Source of the DNA: Knoxdaviesia capensis
Taxonomy: Eukaryota; Ascomycota; Sordariomycetes; Microascales; Gondwanamycetaceae
Length of the DNA: 64,000 bases
NCBI GenBank assembly: GCA_001510575.1
Contig: LNGK01000004.1
Span: 2,039,988-2,103,987 of the forward strand
Direction: 5' to 3'
In this document: piece after piece, positions 21,263 to 33,267 of the stretch
How the letters are laid out: each line of letters begins with the position of its first letter
Numbering within the stretch: position 1 is the first letter of the stretch
Translations under genes and position numbers: made by a program
Notes under the pieces: generated by a model
Told to the model about the DNA's origin: nothing
Seen by the model: the letters and a program-made list of their open reading frames with translations, nothing else
The model's database searches: none

Positions 21263-24200
21263 GCAGTCAATTCTGGACATGTATTCTACTTGTATCTTTC
21301 GTTTTTGAATTCACGAATTCATGAATTCATTGGGTCGTTTTTGGGGTGCATCTAGAACCCTCAATCGACCCTGTCCATTTTGATGCTTCTTCGCCCTGCT
21401 GGTTTATTCCGGCTCTCTTCTTTTTTTTCCCACAGGAACGAACCAAGATAAAGGACTACGCCAAAACGCACAAAAGTGCGCAATTATCAGGCCGGAGAAA
21501 AATTTGAACCCCAGCAACAACTCAGCAAAGTGATTGGGACATGAGACGAGGAACATTTATGGGGACGTGACAAAATTTTCCCATGGCCCCGATCGGCCTC
21601 CATGGCCTGCCCTGGTCTGGGGTGGCTAATACTGAAGGTCAGGCCTGCCCAAAGAGGCAACTGAACGCGCCGTCAAAGGCGACAGAAGACCTGTCCTATG
21701 ACTCTATCCACAGAGATCCACTGCCTGTATGCACAGGTATGCTAATGGAGACCAACACTTCAGTCAACTAATGTTAGTCTTGCCATGACTTGAAGATTTT
21801 TCAAGCTGTCCTCTGCCCTGTGTCATATATATAGACTGCAGCATGTGAAAGAAAGTCGGGACTATTGTTTCGTTAGAGTTGGTTAAGAAATAGGGATAGC
21901 CGGGGCACAGAGCAAATGAGCCCATGGACGAGGGGCAACGAGGAACGGTTAGTCAAAGAGGGCGCTGGAGCGGGAAAAGGTAAACCAGAGGGGTGGGCGA
22001 AGCGGAAGATTAAAATTCACACGAGAGATGAGCGAGCGCAGCTTCAGATCGACACTCAGAGTAGCTCCAGAGACACCGTCCAGAGAACCAACGAAAGGCA
22101 GTCTCATGCAACTGCACGTCGAGTATCCACCGCAGGACATCAGACGAAATCAGAACAAAGGACTGCCAAACTCCAGTCAAGTCCACTTCTGTGCAGATAT
22201 CCACGGGCACTAGGCCAGCATGCTGCTTAGGCTGGACGCCGGGCCTGTCCGGTATGAAGCTGTCTGCGAGCCGCCGAAAAGAGGAGGAAAAAGAAAACAC
22301 TAGCAAATCTCGGCCACTGCAAGTTAGTCTAGGACACGGCCGAACATACCATTCCGCTCGACGGGGTAGGCTCCGACAGCGCAAATGGCTTCGGTACTCA
22401 TGTGGCCATCCGCGCAACGTGTGCCACAGGCCACACAAGAATAAGAAAGTCCGGAGTAAAAAGTAGCGGTCGCTTGCCACTTATGCCTGGGGCCGGTTAA
22501 TGGCAAATCTGTGGGTGGTCGCATTTACCTGAAGGTTTGCGGAGTGCACATTTCCTCGGTGTGAGAATCATATCAAACGGGCGTATAAGCCGCATACGCC
22601 CATCTATGAATAGCTCAACAAGCTGGGCAAAGATACTCTTATTTGCCGCTCACCGAGGCATTGTATCTCTCACACACGCTGCATACCGGGCTTGGTCATG
22701 ATTGCATGCCGGATGTGTCGTGTGCCGTCCGTTGTGCTGGTGTCGCGGATCGATAGAGGTGGTTAGGGTTAAAGCCCAGGGTTTTGGAGCGCCACATGCC
22801 ATGTGGCTGGAAATCCCCAAATCCGAAATTTGTGCGCACCGCCACAGGTACCCGTTGAGATGCCGACGGAAATCCACAAGTCCAGGAACAGACAGATCTC
22901 GAACAAAAAAGGTGTGGGAGAAACTAAAGTTGGGTCAGGGCTCATTAGCTCTCCAGAATCCAAGCAAGAATCCAACCGAAAAGAAATGTCAGAAGAGAGC
23001 GTCTTGATAAGAGCATTGCGCAGGCCTGCAGCTTTCAAGATGGATCAACTGGCTCGAGATGTTGGAGACATCTAGAATTCACATAAATGCCGCTCACTAT
23101 TCCCAGGTTGGACGCGCGAAGGTTATCCTCAATATCAACACTGCCAAGCTTCGGCTGTTATCACTGTTATCTCGCTGCTGGCCACGGCCAATGGCCACCG
23201 CAGGTGGTGGTGAACACGCCTCGGAGCATCGGACATAACGTGGCAGCCAGCATGGCGGCAGTAAACCGTTTCGAGACTGCAAGGTTACTTCGCGCGGCTT
23301 GTCTTTAAAAGCCAGACTCACGAAAGAGATCAATCAAATGGAGAGAGGCAGCGTGGAGGAGGGCCGGAGCCGTGGGTTTCTGGATGGGGGTTAGTCGCTT
23401 GTTATCACGTCCGGGACTCGCCGTCAAGCGCGCATGCGCCCGCACTTTCCTTCTCTTCTTCATTGCACCACCGTCCGCCGCCCCGATTCTTACGTACATC
23501 CCGGTAAGTGAATAAATATGCTTATCCGATGAGTTATCACTCTGTCGAGGCGGGCCCGGAGAAGTTTTCCATGCTTCCACGTAGTTGGCACGTGGGAATG
23601 CACGGAAAGAAAGAGCGATGATGTCCTCACGTCAGAACTGGCCAATTGGCCCAATCGGAGCCTCGCCCAACTAGGAAAGCACAAAGGAGCGGCAACGACG
23701 AATGGCGAGGGAAGGACCCTTAGGCTGTGCCCCGTTAATTCAGTATCTTGCTCCTGCCTGTCTGGTTGACTGGTTCGTGCCTGACGTTCCTGTCTTATCT
23801 CCAACCCTGTCTTTCTCTTGTTCGTCGGTCGTAGCTTCCCAAGCTACCCCCCCAAAAACCCCCCCAAAAGCTTAGTGGTTCTTTCTTGTTTTGACGCTTA
23901 GACGCCTGGGTGCCTGCATATCGCATAGAGTGGTGACTGTTATATCCCTCAGCCGTTTCGTTTGGCTGATTTTATCTGTCTACCGGGGCGGAAACTCTCA
24001 CTATCTTCATATGCTGGATATCTGCATATCCACATATTATCAACCGTCTCCCTCGCTTTGGCCCATATTCTTCTCTTCATCTCTCTTCTCTTCTCTCTAC
24101 ACACTTGCGATACCTTCAATATAATTTTATTGGTAGAGAGTCTGGAGTATCTCTATTCATTCATTCATTGTGGCGTGTGTGTGACACTCGTACTTCTTTC

Positions 24201-24292
24201 TTTTTTTGTGTTCTGGTTTTTGTTTTTCTGAATAGTAATCGCGTCCTTCTCCGAGCCGGCCCTCTCTCCCTCTGCCTCGATCCTCACCAATT
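21263..24292. other. Intergenic, promoter of the aminopeptidase at its end
   Basis: No supported gene. The largest open frame (22010-22480, -) has no recognisable feature. From about 24040 the plus strand becomes C/T-rich, the typical leader of a well-expressed fungal gene, running into the ATG at 24293. Confidence 0.45.
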
Positions 24293-26071
24293 ATGAAGTT
24301 CTTCGCCGCCGCCAGCTTGGCCGGCCTTGCTGCCGCCTCGCTCGATGTCCAGCGTCCGCTGATGAACTCCGATGGCTCCGGTGCCGGTCGCCTTGTCCAG
24401 TCGGTTGACGAGATTGTGTTCACCCCGTCATCGTCGGCGTCGCATAAGAAGCTGCCCGCCGCCGCCGCGCCCGTGCGCGCGAAGCCGATGGTCGCCGCTC
24501 CGGCCCTCGAGGAGACCATCACCGCCGCCAACCTGATGGCCCGCGCCGACACGCTCTTCTCGATCGCCGGCATGAGCAATGCCACTCTGGGACACCCCAC
24601 GAGAGTCATTGGCAGCATTGGTGAGCTTTTCCGGTGTTGATCTGTAGATGCGCCAGGCTGTGTCATGTCGGCATGTAGTACCGTCGCATACTGACTCGCC
24701 ACCCTTCTCTGTCCTCCAGGTCACGCCGCGACGATCGACTACATTAAGCTGGAGCTGTCGAAGCTCGGTGGCTACTACTCCGTCTGGACCCAGGCCTTCC
24801 CCGCCGTCACTGGTCAGATCTTCAAGAGCTTCCTAATCATGGACCACATCAACATCACCTCGGCCTCGCCCATGAGCCTCTCTCCTCCCACCAACGCCTC
24901 CAAGGCTATCTATGGCCACGTCGCCCACATTCCCGGCTACGGATGCAACAAGATCGACTACCCTCTCAACACCAATGGCAGCGTTGCCTTCCTCAGCCGC
25001 GGTGGATGCTCGTTCGGTGACAAGTCTGCTGCTGCCGGAGCTGCCGGAGCTGTTGCTCTGGTCATCTACAACAACGAGCCCGGCCCGCTCCATGGCACCC
25101 TGGGAACCCCCGTACCGACGCATGTCGCTACCTTCGGTATCTCCCAGGAGGAGGCTGCGCCTATCCTGGCCGATCTTGGCCTGGGCAAGTGGGTTGACAG
25201 CATTGCCCAGATCAACTCGACCGTTACCATTACCAATACCACCAACGTGCTTGCCCAGACCGTCGGTGGAGACCCGGAGAACTGCGTGATGCTGGGTGGC
25301 CACACCGACAGTGTCCCAGAGGGCCCGGGTATCAACGACGACGGCACCGGCTCTCTGGCCCTGCTCGAGGTCGCCACCCAGCTCGCTGCCTTCAACGTCA
25401 CCAACTGCGTCCGCTTCGCCTGGTGGTCCGCTGAGGAGGAGGGTCTCCTGGGCTCCGACTACTACGTCGCTTCGCTCACCCCCGAGGAGAACATGAAGAT
25501 CCGCCTCTTCATGGACTACGATATGCTGGCCAGCCCCAACTTTGCCTACCAGATCTACAACGCCACCAACGACGTCAACCCTCTCGGATCTGAGGAGCTT
25601 CGCGACCTGTATGTCGACTGGTACGAGGCCAAGGGCATCAACTACACCTTCATTCCCTTCGATGGCCGCTCCGACTACGATGCTTTCATCCGCAACAGTA
25701 TTCCTGGAGGCGGTATTGCCACCGGGGCCGAGGGCATCAAGACCGCTGAGGAGGCTTTGATGTTTGGCGGTGTTGCTGGAGATTGGTATGATCCGTGCTA
25801 CCACCAGATCTGCGACGACGTGTCCAACCTGAACGCCACCGCCTGGGAGCTCAACACCAAGGTATGACTGTCCCACTCATGTCCGCCTTTCCCCAAGTTC
25901 TTTTTTTATAGTTGCTAACCCGGTTCCCTCGTCTAGCTCGTCGCCCACTCTGTTGCTACCTACGCTCTCTCCTTCGCCGGCTTCCCTAAGCGTGTTGCCG
26001 TCACTCTCAAGACCCAGAGCATCAAGAAGAATGCCTACCAGCCCAAGTTCCACGGCAAGCTGGTGATGTAA
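24293..26071 (+). CDS. Secreted M28 aminopeptidase (leucine aminopeptidase 2-like)
   Basis: Three exons: 24293-24620, 24720-25861 and 25937-26071, with GTGAGC...CCAG and GTATGA...CTAG introns of 99 and 75 bp, giving 534 residues. A signal peptide (MKFFAAASLAGLAAAS) is followed by a propeptide-like stretch. A PA insert lies around residues 165-280 (SRGGCSFGDKSAAAGAAGAVALVIYNNE). The zinc-peptidase core has the full M28 ligand set: GGHTD (His304, Asp306), NDDGTG (Asp316/317), AEEEG (Glu348/349), MDYD (Asp375) and YHQICDD (His471). These enzymes remove N-terminal residues from peptides outside the cell, feeding nitrogen uptake. Many N-glycosylation sites (NAS, NTT, NVT, NAT) fit secretion. Confidence 0.94.
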
Positions 26072-27130
26072 GCGAAAGCGCAACGAATCGTGTCCTCGTC
26101 GGAAACTCGGTGATCTATCACTGAGATTACCAGCTGAATTTCATTCTGTCCTTTGTTTTCCTTCTTTGTCGATAAATCAAACCTCTGTTTTTGCTGTTGG
26201 ATTCTGTGCGGGCGTGTGAAGGCGTATGTGTGTATCACAACCGATCGTTGGTTGTCTGTGAGATGCTGGGGGCTTGCGCGGCAGTTAAGGTTCTGTTCAA
26301 TAGGTGCTTTTCCCTCTTTTTCTATTCTTAATTATGCCAGAAATGCGAGTTACGCATGATGGGCGATATATGATATACTTTTTTTTTTTTTTTTGAAATG
26401 CCTACATAATAGCGTGCGTGTAATGTGCGATGTGTTGTTCATAGACCCATGTTGCATAATCTTCGCCCAATGCTCATATGCATCACATTAAATAGAAGTT
26501 CAAACACCCATCAACTGAAGAGATCAAGATTGAAATATCATATTTTAGGTAGGTAACTCGTTGATCTATACCACCGCCGTTCCACCACCACATGATCGTG
26601 GGAACATCACCCGGCAGAGGGCGCAGAAGAGAAGACGGGTACGAAAGAGAAATTTGAAAAGAAAATTATCAACATTGCATGGGGAATACGTTCATGAGGG
26701 TACCGTGTAACCCAAAGGAAACAGTACAGAATGAAGAAAAAGATGGATGGATTGAGTAGGGGTATTCTCTCCGTCTTTTATATGAATAGAGAGAGAGAGT
26801 CATACAAAACGTCTTGATAAAATATGTACAAAATGAAGAGAGGACATGAGAGAAGAAGAAATATATAGTGGTATATATGAGTGTATGTGAAATGTAGAGA
26901 GAGAAGAAAAGAAAAGAATAAACCGAAAAGAATCTGAAAAGAAAAGAAAAGAAGAAAAAAAAAAGATCGAGAAATATTACCCGTCAACCTTCTGAGACCC
27001 TCGGCTATTTTCCCATGCGCCGGAGTGTTGTGCATTGAATCAAGAAAAAAAAAGAATTTTTGCGTGTTTTTTTATGTTCGGCATGACTTCCATTCGTCTA
27101 AGCCTCCCGCCGGACCGGAGTCCGGCCCCA
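26072..27130. other. Intergenic, AT-rich 3' flank
   Basis: Contains a T16 run at 26379-26394 and an A/G-rich tract near 26780-26970. No gene is seen. Confidence 0.5.
26379..26394 (+). repeat. Poly-T run (T16)
   Basis: A homopolymer 300 bp past the aminopeptidase stop codon. Confidence 0.8.
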
Positions 27131-30100
27131 CTATGTCGGAGTCTGCGTGACCATCGGACCGCCGGTGGTCGGGAAGGCCACGACGGTGTTCGTGGCGTAC
27201 AGATCGAACATCTTGGGGCCGCCGCAGTAGTTGGCGGTGCTGGTGGTGACAGTCGCCACGCCGTTGTTGACGACGGTGACGACGCTGCCGTAGCAGTAGT
27301 CCTTGCAGGCCTTGGTGCCGACCAGCGAGGTGACGGCGCTGCCGGCGAAGTTCATCGACGTGCCGGCGTAGCACTCGTGGTGGTACTCGAGGAACACGTA
27401 CGGCAGCTTGGTGGTCGGCGAGTTGTACTTCTGGTTGACGTAGGCAAGGCACATCTCCGGCGTCACGCTGTTGTTGGCGAGCACCTGCGGCAGCGCGTGG
27501 CCGCTGCTGAGGTCGCGGAAACAGCCGATGTAGTAGTAGCCGTTGGTCGGCGTCGGCGTCGGGCCGCTGGGCACTGTCGGGCTCGGGGAGGCCGACGTGG
27601 TGGTGGTGGTCATCGTGACGGTTGACGAGGCGTCCGGCGTCAGGGTGCTGGAGTCGGTGGTCGAGGTGGTGGACGTGGGGGAAGTGGTAGACTCGATGCT
27701 GGAAGATGAGGACTCCGTGGTTGAGGGCTCTTCGGTGCTGGTGGTCGACTCCTCCATGGTGGAAGACTCAGTGGAAGATGCGGGCTCCGTGGTAGTGGTC
27801 GACTCCTCCGTAGAAGTTGTGGACTCCTCGGTGATGGTGGTAGACTCTTCAGTAGTAGTAGTCGACTCTTCAGTCGTGGTCGTGGTCGTGGTCTCCTGGG
27901 AAGTGCTGGTAGTCTCTTCCACGGTGGTGGTGGTTGTCTCCTCAGTGGTAGTCGGCTCCTCAGTAGTGGTAGTAGACTCCTCAGTAGTGGTGGTGGTCTC
28001 CTCCACAGTAGTAGTGGAAGACTCCTCCGCAGTCGTCGTCGACTCCTCAGTTGTGGTTGTGGGCTCCTCGGTGGAAGTGGTAGACTCTTCAGTGGTGCTG
28101 GTAGTCTCCTCAGTAGTAGTTGTGGACTCCTCCGTGGTTGTGGTAGACTCCTCCACAGCTGTCGTGGTAGTCTCCTCGGTGGTGGTAGTCGGCTCCTCGG
28201 TAGTGGTGGTAGACTCCTCAGTCGTGGTCGATGACTCCTCAGTGATAGTAGTCGAAGACTCCGTGGTGGAAGTGGGCTCGGGAGTGGCTGTGGTGGACTC
28301 AGTAGTGGACTCGGTGGTGGACTCAGTAGTGGACTCGGTGGTGGACTCAGTCGTAGCGGTCGACTCCTCGGCAGTGGTGGTGGTCTCCTCAGCGGTAGTC
28401 GTGGGCTCTTCTTCAATCGTGGTGGAAGTCTCTTCAGTGATAGTGGTAGACTCCTCGGTAGTGGTAGTCGACTCTTCCGTGGTGGTAGTAGTCTCTTCAG
28501 CGGTAGTGGTAGGCTCCTCCACGGTTGTTGTGGTCGTCTCCTCAGTAGGAGTGGAAGACTCCTCAGTCGTAGTCGACGACTCCTCAGTGGAAGTAGTCGA
28601 AGACTCCGTGGTGGAAGTGGGCTCGGGAGTGGCTGTAGTAGACTCAGTCGTGGACTCAGTCGTGGACGAGGGCTCTAGAGTAGTCGTAGTCGTCTCGGAA
28701 GTCGAGGTAGGCTCCGCGCTGGCAGTCGACGACAGCGAAGTGGTGCTGGAAGTGGTAGAAGTTGTCGACACGACCGTCGACGAAGCCGTCGTCGGCAGAG
28801 GCGAGTACTCGTACATATCCAGACGGCTACCGGCACCGCAGTACTGCAGCACGTTACCTTTGCAAAGCATGCTGCACTCGCTGGTGGGAGCCTCGACCGA
28901 GCCGGCGCCGATAGTGTTACCGCAGTAGCACTCGCGGCCGTACTCCATGCCGAAGTAGCGGAAGCCACTGGTGGCGCAGAGGGCGGCGCAGTTGTCGATG
29001 TTCATCGTGTCGGCAGCCTTGCTGGCGCCCGCGAGCGCACGGCCGGTGGTCGCCTCGGTGCGGCAGCCGATCCAGGCGTAGTTGCCCGACCGCGCGATGT
29101 GGGCCGGATCAGGGGGCACGACGTTGGGCACCAGGTTCTTGAACACCGACAGCCGGCGGCCGGAGCCGCAGAGGCCGACGGCCGAGGCCGCGCAGGCGGT
29201 GCTGCAGTCGGACTCGGCGGTGCGCTGCTCGGTGGTGACGGTCCAGCCACAGTAGCACTCGCGGCCGTACTCGATGCCGAAGTAGTTGAAGGTGCCGCCG
29301 TTGTAGGCGCCCGTGCTACAGTACTCGCCGCAGAGCTCCAGGGTCATCAGGTCCGAGGCAAAGCTCTTGGCGCCGAGCGTGCGCACGTTGTTGATCAGGT
29401 CAATGTAGCAGCCGGCGTACTCCCACTTGCCGCTGACGACCGCGGGCTGCTTGGGGTTGAGCGGCGACCAGATGGACGTAGGCGAGGCGCTAGCGACAGT
29501 CGTGGTGGTGGTGTTGGTGGTGCTGGCCGTGGTGCTGGCGATGGTGGTGGTGGTAGGAGCAGTGCTGCTGGAGCTGGAGGAGCTCGAGGAGCTGGAGCTT
29601 GAGGAGCTGGAGCTTGAGGAGCTGGAGCTTGAGCTGCTGCTCGCGGTGGTCGAGCTGGGCACGGTGGTCGAAGACGCGGCGGTCGAGCTGCCAGAAGCAG
29701 TCGTCGAGGATGCAGTGGTGCTTGACGGCGAGGTCGTGGTGGTCGACGAAGCCGTGGTCGAAGGCGAGGTCGACGCAACCGGGCTAGTGGTGGTGGTGGT
29801 GGTGGTAGTGGTCGTCGAGCTAGGAGACACAGTGGTCGACGAGGCGCTGGCAGTGCTGGACACGGTGGTCACAGTGCTGGTGGACGACGACGGCTGCGGG
29901 CTGAGCGAGTCCAGGAAGCCGGCGATGTCGAACAGCGTAGTATCGGCGTAGATGCTGACGTATCCGCCGTCGCCACCGCACACCTGGGTCGAGTCGCCGC
30001 TGCAGTCGAAGTTGCACGCCTTGAGTACTTCGGCTGAGAACGACGTGGGCTTCTTGATCGTGGTGGCACCGCACCAGCACTCCTTGTGGTACTGCACACC

Positions 30101-33100
30101 GACCAGCTTGTAGCCGCGCGCATAGCAGAGGTCCTGGCACTGCTGGATGGTGTTGGTGTTCTGCTGCGCGGCCGTGTTGACCTGGGTGTCGAGGTTGCGG
30201 CCGTTGTTGTCGCGGAAGCAGCCGACGTACTGGTAGCGCGCAAGGCCGCTGGCAAGCAGCGGGCCGACCTGGGCGCTGACGGTGGTGCCGTACATAGAGA
30301 AGCTGCGGCGCTCGGCAGCATTGCCGGTGGTCGGGTCGACACCGTCGGTGGTGATGGTCCAGTCGGCAGTGGCCGACACCGAGTTGTGGTTGGGCTGCAG
30401 CGGCGCGGCCATGAAGGTCACACTGGCGGACGAGCAGGTGCCGGGCTCGATCTGCGTGCCCTCGGCCAGCTCGTGGGTGGGGTTGGTGGCGAAGATCTGC
30501 TCCGACGACGGGGGCTTGGAGATGGTGATGGTCAGCACGGAGCCGCCGGGGTTGCACACGCGCATCTGGCGCGTGGTCGTGGTTCCCGCGGAGACGTTGC
30601 CGAAGTTGATGGTGTCCAGCGGGGTCCACAGGCCGTCGTCGCCGAGGTACTCGAACACGGTCTGCGGGGCGGTCTTGACGGCAGACACCAGCGAGATGGT
30701 CGCCTCGCCGCCGGTCGACCACACCTTGATCTGGCTGGAGTACGAGCCGGGCACCTCGTTGAAGAACTCCAGGCGCACGGTCGAGCTGCCGCCGGCGGCA
30801 ATGGTCGAGCCAACGGCCGGCAGCTCGGCGGACTTGAAGCCGAAGCCCAGGTCGCCGGTGTCGGTAAGATTGGCCCAGCCCTCGACGGTGCGGTGGGCAA
30901 AGCCGGTGAAGGTGAGCGTGTCACTGCCCGGGTTTTGGAGAACCACGCTGGCGTACAGCGCGGCGGGGGTGTCTTCTCCGCGAATGATCAGATCACCGAA
31001 GGGGACCTCCTGCGGCAGGATGGTCAGGAAGGCGTTGGGGGTGGAAGAAACTCCCTGGAGAGAAATGAGCGACGTGGGTGAGAAGTCGCCCGTGGGGTTC
31101 GTGTAAAGAGTGAGAGTGGACTGAATGGAACCCGGCACGGAGCGAGACGAGGTAAGGTCCCAGGTCACGGCGAACGAGAAGTTCGTGCCGGACGGGACGG
31201 CAGCAGTAGGGAGCGTGGCGTTGTTGCAGGTGAAGGCCGCGTTGGCGGTCGTGCACCCGGTGAACGAGTTAATGAGCGTATTGGCTTTGCAAGTGACTTG
31301 CACAGTGGTGTTGGTGCCGAGAGCGGCGGTGCCGAAGTTGACCGGGCTGGTGCAGGTGACGGTCGGCGACACCGGCGAGCCGAGGCAGAGGAGGCGGTTG
31401 TTGTTGGCGTTGAAGTACACACGGCCGTCGCCGAAGGCCGGGCGCTGGTACTTGTTGGAACCCAGAGTCTTGGGGCTGTTGATCTGGACAAGCACACCAT
31501 CCTCGGGGACGGCGCGGAAGGTCCGCATTCCGTTGTCGGGGTCAAGAACCCACACCTACAAGAAGTGGAAGCACAGATGGTTAGTAGGGCTCGTCAATCC
31601 GTGCAGGAAGCATCCGGGATAAGTACTCACGATACCAGTTCCGGCCTTGCCGTTATCAGAGGTAACAGTCATCTGGGAAACACCGACACGACCGGCAGCC
31701 TGGACAAGAGCCTGGCCGGCGAGAACGAACTGCGGCTTGCCCTCGGTGTCGTGGGTGAGCTTGAAGGCCTTGGTGTATCCTCCGACGGTGGTAGCGTAGA
31801 TATAACCGCCCTCGAGAGGGTAGCTACCGAAACCGCCGAACAGAGAGCCGCCGAGCTCGATGGTCTGGATGATGCCGTCGGTTCCACCGGTACCCTGGCG
31901 GAAACCACCGAGGTTGTCGATGTTGACGACGTACGCGCGTCCCTCCTTACCGGCCACGACACCCATGCGGGCAACGCCGACACCGTTGAACACGGTCGGG
32001 TCAAGCACGCAGAGGCCGGACGAGCCAACGTCGCGGTCTCCGGCGTCCAGGCCGACGTAGTCGTACGGCTGGAAGTAGTCGGTCTGCGAGAACTTGCCGT
32101 CGTCGGACAGCTGCATGCGCACAATCGACTCGTCGAGCGTGGTCATCGGCAGACGGCCGCTGGCCGGCACGTTGCCGTTGGCGTGGCCCTGGCCGTTGCC
32201 GGTGACGAACAACACGCTGCGGCCGATGACGGGGAGACCGAAGCCACTCTGCCAGATACCGGCCTTGCCGCCCTTCTCGAGGGCGAGCTCGAGGGGCTGC
32301 GGTGAGGGCGCGCCGGGGGCGGCCTCGGTGGCCCACATGCTGGTGACGCCGACGCCGGGGGTCTTGCTGACGGCCATGAGGTAGCCGGTGTAGTTCCAGC
32401 GGCCGCAGTGCGAGCCGAAGCCGGCCACAATGTGGCCGCCGACCTCGGACAGGGCCGGGCGCTGCAGGGCCACGCCGCCGACAAAGTAGCGGGCGTGGTC
32501 GTTGTCGGCGGTGGTGCCGTCGATGAGCACGGGGAAGCCGGGCACGTCCTCGAGGGTGGGGATGCGGAGGGCGTACATGCGGTAGATGCCGTTCTCGGTG
32601 CCGGCGGTGGTGCCGTCACGGTAGCCCTTGGAAAACAGATACATGATCTCGGTGTCGCGGTCGATGATGGGGGTGCCGGTGACGCCGATCCACGTGGGGA
32701 TGTCGCCGCAGTTGCTGTCGGCAGACGCAAAGGGGGCCTGCAGAGTGCGCTGGTTCAGGATGGTGCCGGTCTTGCTGTCGAAGACACGGACGACGTTCAT
32801 TTCGGAGGCGGTGATGACCACCTCGGAGCCTCCGATCGGAGTGTACACCAGGGGCTTTGCGAGCGTCAGCTCCTTGGAATCGGGCGAAGTGAAGGTCCAG
32901 AGCGACTTGAAGCTGGACGATCCAACGGTGTTGGGGTCCATGTTGTGGTTCGGCAGGTATCCAGAAAGTGTCTCATCCTAATTGGCGGGTATCAAGAGAA
33001 AAAAAAAAGCAAGACATGCCATGTTAGTCTTACGGCCGAGAGAACAAGGCGCCGGGCCAGGTGGAGGCCGGATGTTCTATCTCTAGGGACGGGATGAAGC

Positions 33101-33267
33101 AATTGGCTACCCGGAAGATACAATTGGCGTGTCTCGGGTAATCTGCGTCGTCGATATGAAGCGGAGGGTTGACTTACAGCATCACGGTAGGAATCAGTCC
33201 AGGCCATGGCGTTGACAATAGCCGGCAGAGCAGCCGCGGCCGCGAGGCCGAGCTGAAGCAGTCTCAT
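27131..33267 (-). CDS. Giant secreted protein: beta-propeller, Ig-like region, four WSC domains, mucin-like tracts
   Basis: Three exons: 33267-33178, 32977-31631 and 31555-27131, both introns in phase 0 (200 and 75 bp), giving 1,953 residues. A signal peptide (MRLLQLGLAAAAALPAIVNA) is followed by a PQQ/BamB-like propeller (about 40-550; repeated blades such as RVFDSKTGTILNQR and AYVVNIDNLGG). An Ig-like/ASH-type beta region follows (about 550-905; INFGNVSAGTTTTRQMRVCNPG). WSC domains sit near 917-1016, 1189-1290, 1305-1397 and 1817-1935. The first three have the canonical ECWCG/ECYCG; the last reads ECYAG and lacks that cysteine. Ser/Thr-rich tracts separate WSC1 from WSC2 and, over about 420 residues of TTTTEES-type repeats, WSC3 from WSC4. 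No C-terminal membrane or GPI signal is seen. WSC modules bind wall glycans; a cell-wall or matrix role is inferred. Confidence 0.88.
27545..28800 (-). repeat. Degenerate minisatellite encoding Thr/Glu mucin-like repeats
   Basis: About 1.25 kb inside the WSC gene, made of diverged 18-21-bp units coding for EESTTTT/EETTTTT-like blocks, with an embedded ESTT run near 28300-28350 and longer duplicated blocks (the TATPEPTSTTESSTT stretch occurs twice). The opposite strand is open throughout as a Val/Ser shadow frame. Confidence 0.85.

Noticed and set aside
22010..22480. 156-codon minus-strand ORF
   Set aside because: Arg/Leu/Ser-rich translation without recognisable features; likely chance.
24833..25876. 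347-codon minus-strand frame opposite the aminopeptidase
   Set aside because: Shadow frame with no domain; the plus strand carries all M28 metal ligands.
27543..28928. 461-codon open frame on the plus strand opposite the WSC gene
   Set aside because: It is a Val/Ser shadow of the ACC/GAG-rich repeat on the other strand and has no start context or domain.
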